A stretch of 64,000 nt of DNA from Pogonophryne albipinna (taxonomy: Eukaryota; Chordata; Actinopteri; Perciformes; Artedidraconidae): contig CM053248.1 of assembly GCA_028583405.1 (NCBI GenBank), positions 25,160,543-25,224,542 on the forward strand. Direction: 5' to 3'. Below the pieces are notes generated by a model. It had not been told where the DNA came from, did not search any database, and saw only the letters and a list, made by a program, of their open reading frames with translations. The position numbers and the translations under genes are program-made. Below are positions 1 through 14,160 of this stretch, in pieces. Position 1 is the stretch's first letter; each line of letters starts with the position of its first letter.

Positions 1-4978
<4,978 letters not shown>

Positions 4979-5343
4979 TAGGCCACAAGATGAACCCTGT
5001 TATCGTTTCATCCCGCTCCACAGAAGTGGAACTACACAATCTTTAGTTCATAAAAAAGAACGAGTCATGCTTATCCACCAAAAAAAAGTTTGTCGCTAAA
5101 ATTCCTGTCAATTCTTCTAGGCACGTAATTATTGGCTGAACTAGTCCCTTCAAAGCGTAATAATATCTTGGTCAAAAGTAGTGCCACGGTTCGTCACGTG
5201 ATCGTGCTACACCAATTGGGTAGCTGCATATTGTCAACAGAAGTGAAAGATGGCCGCCTACATGGTTACGCTAAACCAGACCAAATGGATTCTAAACAGT
5301 GCTGTATGCTTGTTTTATGTCATGTTTTGTCATATGTCTTAAT
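4979..5343. repeat. left inverted arm (outer part)
   Basis: This pairs with the reverse complement of about 7295-7675. It resumes after the hAT insertion at 6180-6238. In both arms an open stretch of ~70 codons can be read in the same frame (containing LVPSKRNNILVK), but the left copy has an in-frame stop where the right copy reads through. Confidence 0.85.
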
Positions 5344-5881
5344 TAGGGCTGTCAAGTTAACGCGTTAATAACGCGTTAACGCAAAAAAAAATTAACGCCA
5401 CTAATTATTTTAACGCGATTAACGCATGTGTAATTTTTTTCTCCCTCGGCCGCCCCGTAGTTTCAGAGCGCATCGAGTTTAAAATACCATCTACAAGCTG
5501 ATAATGACAGCCCCGCTCCTGCCGTCCGCTTGTGGCAGACCACACTTCCACGCTCACCGGCAGGCACCGACTGGCCATCGGGAGGACCGGGAGGGTGTGT
5601 GTATGTGTGGCCCGAGCGAGCGAGAGAGAGACCTTACGTGCATTGTTGTTGTTAGCATCTGGTGCTAGCTAGCTGCGCTAACGGATATAAGGAGCTGTTT
5701 AAATGAAAACAGAGGAGCGACATTTCGCCACAACTGTCCCGAGCACTTGACTTTATGCAGGAAGCCAGACAGTGGAACATTGTACGAGAAGTCAGCACGG
5801 ATAGTGCGCAACATGATTGCAGCGTCCAGGCAGCTCCCGTTCCAGCATATGCCTTGAGTTGCACATAGCTCCAACGATCCA

Positions 5882-5932
<51 letters not shown>

Positions 5933-6179
5933 GTATTATTGTATGAGAGGTTGAATTGAGGCGAATATTTGTAATGTTCAGAGGTTGTTGCGTTTAATAT
6001 TCATGAGAATATTTGTCATTGTTCAAATGATAATAAACATTAGCATAAAGCATATTTGTCCACTCATATGTTGATAAGAGTATTAAAAACTTGAAAAATA
6101 TTCCTCTCAGGTACATTTAGAACAGATCAAAAATGTGCGATTAATCGCGATTAAATATTTTAATCGACTGACAGCCCTA
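5344..6179. mobile_element. hAT-type non-autonomous element (TIR TAGGGCTGTCA)
   Basis: The element starts TAGGGCTGTCAAGTTAACGC and ends with the inverted TAGGGCTGTCA. It is flanked by a perfect 8-bp TSD GTCTTAAT (5336-5343 and 6180-6187), diagnostic of hAT-type insertion. It is 836 bp, has no transposase-like ORF, and carries an internal (CA)n tract. It interrupts the left arm of the surrounding element, so it is younger than that element. Confidence 0.93.
5883..5930. repeat. (CA)n microsatellite
   Basis: 48 bp of perfect CA repeat inside the hAT-type element. Confidence 0.97.
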
Positions 6180-6230
6180 GTCTTAATACATCACTAAGTC
6201 CGAGGTATTTGCGTTATATACGCAGTATTT

Positions 6231-6804
6231 GTGAGAGGTAAAAGAAAGTCATTTGCTGTTGCATGTGAGAAAGATGACTACCTTAAGGCTTTTAGAAGTT
6301 TAGGTACTAACTTTAACTTGGAGCAATCAACATTTGCACTTCTTTGCCGGGATGTATGTCACCTATATGATCAGCCAGCAGCCGAAAATGTAAATGATGC
6401 TAGGTACAAGGCTTTCTGTATGGCATCATCGGCCCTTGCCAGAATTAAGCATTCCCCCTACTCCTGATGCCCTCCATCAGCACTGCAAAAGGGCAAATTA
6501 CCAGGCAGCAATAATGAGGTCCTGTCTCAAAAGACAAATAAATGCTCCATCACCTGCTGGATATGGTTGGGAAACAGAGGATGGGAACTTACACGTCACC
6601 TGGATGACAAGAAATCCTGCCCCTGACAGTGTGTTGAATGTGATACACTGCAGCTGCAAAGAGTCTGCCTGTGAGAAAGGCAGATGTTCATGCTTCTCTG
6701 CAGGACTCTGTTGCACAGACTTATGTCGTTGCTCAAATTGTGCAAATAAAAAAGAAACAGAGGAAGAGAACGATGACTGCCCTGACACTGACAGTGAGGA
6801 ATAG
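6231..6804 (+). pseudogene. CXC (tesmin/TSO1-like) cysteine-cluster protein, frameshifted
   Basis: Two overlapping frames make one protein. The first (to about 6440) encodes a charged region ending YKAFCMASSALAR. The second picks up with PELSIPPTPDALHQH and runs to the TAG at 6802-6804. One indel around 6438-6445 therefore breaks the gene. The C-terminal half has a cysteine-rich block, CSC-x4-C-x4-CSC-x5-CC-x3-C-x-C-x2-C, resembling tesmin/TSO1-type CXC zinc-binding domains, followed by an acidic tail. I know similar proteins as repeated, transposon-associated ORFs in fish and invertebrates, with no established function. An AATAAA follows at 6859. It has no residue set typical of a transposase, so a DNA- or protein-binding accessory role is only inference. 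Any upstream exon would lie in the left arm. Confidence 0.65.
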
Positions 6805-6858
6805 GAGTGTCCTTATTCTGTTTTGTACTGTTTTCTATGTCATACCTTTTATATTTGT

Positions 6859-6864
6859 AATAAA
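6859..6864 (+). promoter_or_regulatory. poly(A) signal for the CXC gene
   Basis: AATAAA lies 55 bp past the stop codon, followed by a T-rich stretch (TCTCGTTTTTTATGG). Confidence 0.6.
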
Positions 6865-7252
6865 TCTCGTTTTTTATGGTTCATCAGTGTTGTTTTCATT
6901 TGTGGAGGGATGAATGAGTAAATAAATGAATCAATGGACATTGGTATAAGTACTGCATTTTATTGATCTAAATTACTTAACGTAACAAGTTAACCTTCTT
7001 CTTGGACGCAGCTATGTATGAAATCAAGTCATGTTTATTTTAAGAGTGCATTTAACGTGTACAGGGTAACAATAACAACAGACAGACAGACAAAAAGTCC
7101 TCAGTCTAATGGAATAATCCACGAGCTCAGCCAATGAACCTAGCGATGCGAACATGGTAGTCCAGCAATGTTGTTGTAGCTGGAGTTGGCTGATAAACGC
7201 TGCTAGCCAATGTTGATTCGATGGTCAACTCTGTTCCCAGATAGTAAAACCT

Positions 7253-7675
7253 CTCACAAATACCGCGTATATAACGCAAATACCTCGGACTTAGTGATGT
7301 ATTAAGACATATGACAAAATATGACATAAAACAAGCATACAGCACTGTTTAGAATCCATTTGGTCTGGTTTAGCGTAACCATGTAGGCGGCCATCTTTCA
7401 CTTCTGTTGACAATATGCAGCTACCCAATTGGTGTAGCACGATCACGTGACGAACCGTGGCACTACTTTTGACCAAGATATTATTACGCTTTGAAGGGAC
7501 TAGTTCAGCCAATAATGGCGTGCCTAGAAGAATTGACAGGAATTTTAGCGACAAACTTTTTTTTGGTGGATAAGCATGACTCGTTCTTTTTTATGAACTA
7601 AAGATTATGTAGTTCCACTTCTGTGGAGCGGGATTTCTTTTCTAAAGGACTTTTCGAGGTTCACCTTGCGGCCTA
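7253..7675. repeat. right inverted arm
   Basis: Its reverse complement matches the left arm, uninterrupted here, so it shows the sequence of the empty hAT target site (GTCTTAAT once, followed by ACATCACTAAGTCC). Confidence 0.9.
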
Positions 7676-8012
7676 ATAGACTGTATATATAAATGGACGT
7701 AGGGTCCGTGACGTCACCCATAGGATTCCGCAGAGTTGCCGTGAAGCCCTTAGTAGGCGGAGTCGGCTACTAACGGCTCGACAGTGACGTCAGAGTCTAA
7801 CTCCCGCCTTCTCCAAATAAGGGCAAAGAGGCGGAGCCGAGGCGGGACAGGGCGGGACCTGCTGCCAACGAACGTGACGTTCCAGACCTAGCTCAGGCTA
7901 AGAAGCTAAGCTAACATGCTCTCAGTATTAAGCTAACAACCTATGCTAACAACACAGTCTATGCTAACAACCCAGCTTGCGATCACTGCTCCTCGTTCCC
8001 GGCATATTCTGA
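7676..8012 (+). promoter_or_regulatory. 5' region and first exon of the SGNH gene-bearing repeat
   Basis: It starts ATAGACTGTATATATAAA immediately after the previous element, and contains two palindromic TGACGTCA (CRE-type) sites near 7709 and 7786, GGCGGG/GGCGGAG boxes near 7830-7860, and a candidate donor CTGAAG|GTAAGATA near 8013. This reads as a promoter plus untranslated first exon. The 18-bp start recurs inverted at 18698-18715. Confidence 0.45.
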
Positions 8013-8273
8013 AGGTAAGATACCCTGTAACTTTACAAAACTTGTCCTTTTGATTTAAATGTTCTTGAACCTACACTATACAATTGTTTTTTAAGTGCTT
8101 CACCGTTTTTCAAATATAAATGTCATTTGTAACTAAACTTTGTAAACTAGCAGAGATATGGCCAGTGTTGCGTGAATTAAATTTAATTAATGAAATATGA
8201 CTGTAGAAAAAGAAAAGTGCTTTTATATTGATTAAACCATTTTTCATTTCTTTCAGCATTAAGAAAAAAGAAG

Positions 8274-9191
8274 ATGGCAACCTCCTCCACGCCAAACTGC
8301 ACAACCTGTAAGTTGATGGTCCTGGCTTTCTTTACATGACTTCAGATGGTTGACATTACACACAAACATACTATACATATATGTATATATATATACATGT
8401 GTGCACAATTGTAGATAAACAGCACACAGTATATAAATATATATATATAAACTGTGTGCTGTTAATCTGTTTTTTTAGGTTTTGCTCTCTTGTTACTTTT
8501 AACCATACAGGTGTGATTTCATAGTTATTTTGTATGTTATTGTCAAAGGAACAAAATGAGCAACCCTTTATACTTAATTTGATATTCCTCATAATCTGAA
8601 GCATTTGTTACTCTCATTTATTTTCCTCCCATAGTGACTGTATGGATAATCGGAGACAGCTATGTCCGGCGTGGAGCCCAGAGAGCTACAGAGACCATCG
8701 GCAGCAACCTTGGCCTCGACCTGAGGGTGTGCTGGTTCGGTTGGGGTGGACTGCGCTGGAGAGGTGTCCTCCCTTTCTTTTCCTACTCCCTGTGAGGAAG
8801 AGCAGCCCCGGATGTCCTCCTCATCCACTGTGGCGGCAATGACTTGGGGGATGTGCCCAGTGTTCAGTTGCTGAACCAGATGAAGGAGGACCTGCACCAG
8901 CTTCACCATCGGCACCCTGGCATGAAGATCATGCTCTCCCAGATCAACCAGAGGCGCCGGTGGAGGGCTGGTGCAAATCCTGTCAAAATTGACAAGGCCC
9001 GGAAGTTTGTTAACAGTGTTATGGCTACTTTTGTTCATAGCCTAAATGGTGTCATTGTTGACCACTCCAACATTAGACATGACAGTCCTGGGCTTTTTTT
9101 GCGAGATAGAGTTCATTTCACCCCTAGGGGAAATGATATTTTTTTAAAGTCACGAGCCAATTGCCTGAAAGACCACCTCCAAAGACTGTGA
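8274..9191 (+). pseudogene. SGNH/GDSL-like hydrolase of a fish repeat, one premature TGA
   Basis: The gene is spliced. One coding exon runs from an acceptor (CATTTCTTTCAG) at 8257, with ATG at 8274, to 8307 before GTAAGTTG. The next starts after TCCCATAG at 8635 and ends at the TGA 9189-9191. Joined, it encodes 196 codons. The block I motif WIIGDSYVRRG supplies the likely nucleophile Ser; IHCGGND matches the block III Gly/Asn; DRVHFTPRGND matches the block V Asp-x-x-His. The SGNH catalytic set is therefore intact. Codon 65 is TGA (8793-8795), sitting where SYSL*GRAAPDV suggests an ancestral CGA Arg, so it looks like a CpG-deamination stop. Related intron-poor SGNH proteins are repeated in fish genomes and occur in some retroelements. 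Their substrate is unknown to me. No transposase or reverse transcriptase is adjacent. Confidence 0.75.
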
Positions 9192-9499
9192 ACTGCTAAA
9201 ATGTCAGTATCACTGTTTTTGGATTTGGCCTTTAGAGTATGTATTCTAAGGCCCTTGCTAAGCCCAGACTGTCATGGCTAATGTTGAGTTAGATATTACA
9301 TCTGTAGCCATAACACTGTTAACATGGCTGCTCTTCCTCTTCCCCACATCCCACCCCCCCCTCTTCCCCCAATGGACTCTGTAGCTCTCCAGGCCCATGC
9401 TGGGCATGGCTGTCTGTCAAACCTTTTATTTTGTATTTGTTATGATGTTTTTTGTTATTTTATTTGTTAAAATAATTCTGTATTTATGTAAATATTGAA

Positions 9500-9505
9500 A
9501 ATAAA
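9500..9505 (+). promoter_or_regulatory. poly(A) signal for the SGNH gene
   Basis: AATAAA lies about 310 bp past the stop codon, followed by T-rich sequence, in the expected orientation for the SGNH transcript. Confidence 0.6.
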
Positions 9506-9520
9506 TTACATTCATATTTT

Positions 9521-10936
9521 CACTTATTTTGTCTACTGCTTACTGAAAATGTTAGCTATCACATCCAAATGGGACTATCAAATGAAAGGATAAGCTTACC
9601 ATACAATACAGAAAACATTACACATTAAGGCTCAAATCTTTTCCCAAGCCGTAGCAGTCTGAAAAGAGTCCCAAGTTTAAAAACTTAAAATCTTGACAAT
9701 GAATACTACACTGTCATTTATCAGTGACAATGCAAACAACAAGAAGGTCTCCCCTAATCCCATGTATTTTGGCATCAAATATGTCATAAGCATACCATAG
9801 AATGTAATTATGAAGTGCAATACCCACAATCCCTACAGGGTTGTAACATCACAGAAGATAATACCTTTTTAGAGAGTTTCGAAATTGTTCAGTATGCAGA
9901 TAAATATTTGTTTTACAATAGAAACATTTTTCTCCATAAATGTTCCCACATGTTGTGAGCATCAACTTTAAATATTTTGTCAACAAATAAAAAACATCTT
10001 AATTTCCTTTACGACAACATTTTGCTTATAACACCACTACATTAACAATAAGCATAGGGAAATGATAAATGTCAACATTTAAGATTGTGCTTTTACTCTT
10101 TATTTAATCAGATCTATTTCACATTGAAAATGTGATAAATACACAAGCCACATTGAAAGTTACATCTTGCATTTTATGAAAAGTAAAGGTTTCGAATCAT
10201 TTTATGACTTAAGTACACTAGAAAATAAATTAAAGATGTGCAACAACTGTATCAGTAATTAAAATGATATAACTTATGCACAGGGTTGGGAGGGCTACTT
10301 GCCAAAAACACAGCCAGTAACTTAATGTGAGTATCAAGATATAAAAGTAATGTAACCTGATAACTTTATTTTTCTTTTGGATTACCTCAATATCAAATGC
10401 AATGCAAATAAACACAGGAGAGAAGAAATATGAATATGATTTTTTTACTTAAATGTATAATATAATACCATAAAGCAGATTCAGGCAGTAGGTGTATAGA
10501 TTCACAATTAAAGTATTAGCCTACAGAACAGTACGGCTTCCAGAGAAGAGATACCATTTGATCATTTTACAACAAACAGCTCTTTTTAGGTTTTGAATAA
10601 GATTGTAATCCTGAGTTTCCCTATTATTAAAAAAGTCAAACTAATCCGATTACATCTTTTCCTATGTAACTAAGGATTAAACTTTCCTTTTTTTCTATAC
10701 GATCTTGATTCGTGTTAGATGTAATCCATTACTGCCTAAGTCAATAAAAGTCATAACTTTTGGAAAATTGTCTCAAGTTATAAATTATGCCTTCAATCTC
10801 TTTCACGTGGAGAAGACATCACATTGGCCGAGGCGTTGCAACTTCCCTCAAGCGTCCTACATGAAAGAAAGATCACATGTTAAAAATGTGTGCACAAACT
10901 ATTCAGTATGACCCGTCTTAGTTTAAAGCCCAAGTG
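9521..10936. other. AT-rich spacer with a hAT-like end
   Basis: There is no convincing coding sequence. At 10281 it has CAGGGTTGGGAGGGCTACTT, closely matching the end of the hAT-type element at 21003-21921, so an older relative probably starts here; I could not place its other end or a TSD. TTTATT at 10099-10104 could be the minus-strand poly(A) signal of the THAP gene. A candidate minus-strand acceptor (TTTCTTTCATGTAG) ends near 10862, followed by about 20 open codons. Confidence 0.45.
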
Positions 10937-10939
10937 TAA

Positions 10940-11682
10940 CCCCCTGATCGCACCGGAAGCGTCTGCGCTGCGCAGCGGCTGTGCCGCGCTGCGACCTCCT
11001 CCTGCGTCATAACCCACCAGGCGCGTTTCAAAACGTTGCGGAAGCGAAGCGTCGTGTGTGCAGCCTCGCAGTTGTTGTTGATTTTGGAATATTTCCTGGA
11101 CATTTGTACTTCTACAAGTAAGTAGGCTACGTAGTTAAATGGTTTATGTTTGTGTCTGTTTAAATCGTGTTTATTGTTGTTATTTCCTATTTTGTTGGGT
11201 TGTAGACTACAGACACAGTTAATAATAATTGTAATATTCCAGTTATAAACGACATGAATCAAAGATGTGTTGCTGTATTTTAGTGGTAAACAAATATGCA
11301 TTCATCATCATAATTATTCTATATATATATATATAATTTACAGTGGCTGTAAACCGGAGGAGAACGCTGGCATGTATTCTCCTACTTGAAAGACTACGGG
11401 GGTGGGGGGAGGAGAAGGAGCCGGTTTTGGGTGCACCCCCTCAACCAGCAAAGGAGACAACAAGGTGATTTTCATCACTTCCTGCCTGCGCTGCGCTGCG
11501 CCGCGTCAAAAATAGGATTCATCCTATATTTTAGAAATTCCTTGCGGCGAGGAGCTTCTGGGACGCTTCGAGCCGCGGCGCAGCGGGTCTGGTGGAATAG
11601 CACCCATTAACTAGAGTGGCCGCGATCGCTAAAAATGCCGCAGCCACAGCGCAGCGCAGACGCTCCTGGTGGGATTAGGGGG
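10940..11682. mobile_element. PIF/Harbinger-type MITE
   Basis: The terminal inverted repeats are about 45 bp (left CCCCCTGATCGCACCGGAAG; right, reverse-complemented, CCCCCTAATCCCACCAGGAG), both followed by CGTCTGCGCTGCGC. The element is flanked by TAA at 10937-10939 and 11683-11685, the 3-bp TWA TSD of PIF/Harbinger elements. It is 743 bp, with GC-rich ends, an AT-rich middle and no transposase, so it is non-autonomous. It lies inside the last recognisable exon of the THAP gene. Confidence 0.88.
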
Positions 11683-11685
11683 TAA

Positions 11686-12049
11686 GAGTGAACAGAGGCG
11701 GAGTCTGCCTGTTTTCCAATGTGTTTTGTTTGTTGGCTGCTGCTACCCAAACCAACATCCTCACAAGCATTGACTGTTGGAATGTCATTATGCTCCACAT
11801 GTGGAACAACAAAGGCTTCTTCAGGTGTGTCTTGTATCATAATGATATTGCTCTGATCAGCAGCAAGACTGTTTTCACCACTACCATGGTCTACATCTGC
11901 AACCTCCTCATTGCTATTAACAGTCGAACTAGGAGTGTCACTTACCTCGTCATTGTTACTCACCTGCTTTTCCTTCGAGGCTGTTGTTCTTTGCCATTGG
12001 TGAAATAGAAAATGGTGGGCACTGCAGTGTTTTTCAGGCATCTCCTTCC
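11686..12049 (-). CDS. THAP gene, exon 3 (frame-disrupted)
   Basis: It starts GRRCLKNTAVPTIF, closing the THAP domain. The frame then changes near 11963; the downstream frame (NNDEVSDTPSS onward) is open for over 250 bp up to the MITE. A GTGAGT exactly at the frame change (11958-11963) could instead be a donor, but I find no in-frame acceptor downstream. Confidence 0.6.
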
Positions 12050-12685
12050 CTAATAAAAATAATAAACAAAAACACATAAAATAACTTTTTGAGGTCTGTA
12101 GATATTCAACTTTCTTTTGAATAATGTTGTTTTAAATTTAAGAGTGCATTATAAAAGACAATAGAGAGCCAACATGTTAACTATGCAGTTAATCCATTCA
12201 ACAATTACATGTTTCAAAGATTCAGATTCAAAGGATTTATGTCATATGCACATAGGCTACAGTGTAGGAATGGCAATGAAAATCATCTGTCCCGAGCTCC
12301 TCCAACAATGCAACATAGTTATATAAGACATAAAACAATAAAAGAAATTCAAAATTAAATTAAGAATAATAAATTAGTGCAGGCAGAAATCTATATACAC
12401 GTAAATATAATAAGACATATGCAAGAACAGAATGTAAAGATAAATATTGTATAGTAAAATGAAATTAAATCCTTTTTTTTTTACAGTGATAGCTGTTAAG
12501 ATAAATAAGTTATAAGATGACAACAGATGAATGAATGTTGCTATTAAAATAATGTAAAAAAAGGTAATATAATTCATCTGTTTTTAACATAGCATTGTAT
12601 GATGTATAACATGTATTTAATTAGTAACAACAATTTACACTCACAAATGGAACCAAGTTATTTAAAAAAAAAAAAGGATCTGTAC
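12050..12685. other. THAP intron 2
   Basis: AT-rich. From about 12215 it includes a stretch (GATTCAAAGGATTTATGTCA onward) that looks like a dispersed fish repeat, not classified. Confidence 0.4.
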
Positions 12686-12818
12686 CCATGAGTCCGTGCT
12701 GAAGTGATGACTCTCAAAGTGTTCACTGCACAGGCGAGAAGAAACGTTGGGGGTCCATTTATTCCTCCGGATGTTCAGCACCCACTGGTCCAGCCTGTCT
12801 GGATCACCTAAAGGAAAC
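12686..12818 (-). CDS. THAP gene, exon 2
   Basis: 133 bp (one base plus 44 codons). It encodes the THAP core with FP, W and CSEHF. The acceptor used here (AATAAAG|GTTTCC) is the one that keeps frame with exon 1; the nearer CTTTAG|GTGATCC would give an immediate stop. Confidence 0.75.
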
Positions 12819-13619
12819 CTTTATTCAAAAATACATGAAAACCGACCCAAAGACAACAGGAGGGTTAATGCCATATTCACTTAATAACGCATGAACAACT
12901 TTTACAAATATTTCTATATAGTCTGTGTTGGTAAATGTAATCTAGGTTGCACATTTCCTGCTGAAATACATGCATGGGCCTACCAAGTTACTGCGTGGCA
13001 CTTTGGTTTTGATAAAACAGTGTAGTTCCACTATATAAACGTTACATTCATAATCAAACGAGACAATATGCAAGATAAATAGCTATTTGTTGTTATTCTT
13101 AATGCTTGTCATTCACACGTTAAGAAAAGAAAATAAGTACCGATACATAGCAGAACAATTGTGGCGATGTTCAGCTTAATAAGCCTTGTTCAACATCATT
13201 TCTTTAGCTAATACTATAGAAGGCTGCAGGCGAACCAAGTCCGCGTTTCGCAGCATTCCTTGATCTCCAGTTATAACGCCGGGCTCCGCCGCTGGCCGAA
13301 GCTAACGGAGCCGCAAAGGGCTAGCTACGGCGCCGGTTAGCTACGGCGCCGGTTAGCTACGGCGCCGGTTAGCTACGGCGCCGGTTAGCTTCGGCGGCGG
13401 ACTCCGGCGGCCACCACTAGGATAATTGGGTCCCCTTTTAGCATTATGGGCGTCATAGCCATAGACTATAACATTCTTACCCAAGGCTGAATCATAAACT
13501 AAACATGTATAAAGGGTTACGTCCTTAGCTGGCTAATAAGCTACATAACAAGCTAAGCTAACAAGCACACAAACACCTGCTAACGGGGTTAACATGTATA
13601 ATATTATCATTTTACTCAC
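12819..13619. other. THAP intron 1
   Basis: Contains the 16-bp GC-rich minisatellite listed below and a GC-rich stretch around 13270-13420; otherwise unremarkable. Confidence 0.45.
13324..13387. repeat. 16-bp GC-rich minisatellite
   Basis: Four perfect tandem copies of GCTACGGCGCCGGTTA, then a decayed copy (GCTTCGGCGGCGG). Each unit has the palindrome GGCGCC and two CpG-containing steps. Confidence 0.95.
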
Positions 13620-13684
13620 CGAAAAAAGCTGAGAGTAGACTTCTTGGAAGTTCTGTTAGTACATTCAAGCGCAAAGCACGACAT
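13620..13684 (-). CDS. THAP gene, exon 1
   Basis: ATG plus 21 codons and two bases. It carries the first two zinc ligands (MSCFALEC) and the NR that commonly follows in THAP proteins. The donor is CG|GTGAGT. Confidence 0.7.
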
Positions 13685-14160
13685 TTTAATTGTCTGGTAT
13701 TTGTAACAATATTCCCACAATCACCACGAACACGGCTAAAGCTAAAGGGTCAAGTACAGTAACTACGACTAACTAACGTTGTAGCCTCTATGGTTGTAGC
13801 CTAGCAGAGTGGACAAGTTGCTGTTAGCTGACAGTGAGGCACGTGCCTGCCCATCAAAGTGACCACGCCCTAATTTATGCAAAAACTTTAAGACCTAATA
13901 TAAATAAAAGGGTCGTGTTAGAAAACAATTCACTCACAGATCCATAATCATGAAGGTGGAATCTAACTATATCGATAATAAAAATGTATGGAGCCAGGGG
14001 TAGAAACATGTTTTTTTCTGCTGTAAAATTGGGCATTTTAACATGGGGGTCTATGGAAATTGCTCCTTTCTGCAGCCATCGCCTATCGGCCAATATATGA
14101 ACTGCAGTGTGTGGCACTTCCGTATTGGCGTCCCGGCTCTACCCCAGAGTTTGCCGCTTG
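13685..14160. other. upstream of THAP gene; probable right end of the gene-bearing repeat
   Basis: It holds the presumed THAP promoter. The sequence around 14020-14160 (a stretch with GGGGGTCTATGG, then CACTTCCG and TTGCCGCTTG) matches my recollection of a very common fish repeat terminus. No coding exon is seen. Confidence 0.4.

Larger units (their letters stand above)
4979..7675 (+). mobile_element. DNA-transposon-like element with long inverted arms and a CXC-domain gene
   Basis: The outer ends are inverted copies (left TAGGCCACAAGATGAACC; right, reverse-complemented, TAGGCCGCAAGGTGAACC). After a diverged ~13-25 bp stretch they continue into a near-identical arm of about 380 bp: 5010-5343 resuming at 6180-6238 on the left, 7253-7634 on the right. 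Only a handful of mismatches separate the arms. A hAT-type insertion splits the left arm, so the structure predates it. The centre (6231-6870) has a frameshifted gene with a CXC cysteine cluster and its own poly(A) signal; I see no transposase. ATA flanks both outer ends and could be a 3-bp TSD, but this is weak. The superfamily is unknown to me. Confidence 0.75.
10914..13684 (-). pseudogene. THAP-domain gene, frameshifted and split by a MITE
   Basis: There are three spliced exons on the minus strand. Exon 1 is 13684-13620 (ATG, then C-x4-C, ends before GTGAGT). Exon 2 is 12818-12686 (acceptor AATAAAG; starts FPLGDPDRLDQW, ends STDSW before GTACAG). Exon 3 starts at 12049 (acceptor TTTTTATTAG). 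Joined, they give a THAP zinc finger of ~95 residues: Cys3, Cys8, then CSEHF for the last Cys and His, the invariant FP and W, and the closing AVPTIF box. In exon 3 the THAP frame meets a stop at AGG-TGA near 11963. A second frame (-1 relative) continues open as an acidic, Ser/Asn-rich linker to the MITE, so an indel or intron-end ambiguity lies there. Removing the MITE joins SVHSY to TWALN and a stop at ~10918. THAP domains bind DNA and occur in host regulators and transposases; which this was is unresolved. Confidence 0.72.

Noticed and set aside
8793..8795. In-frame TGA in the SGNH gene as a selenocysteine codon
   Set aside because: The position is not catalytic, the context suggests Arg (CGA), and no SECIS-like element is evident in the 3' UTR.
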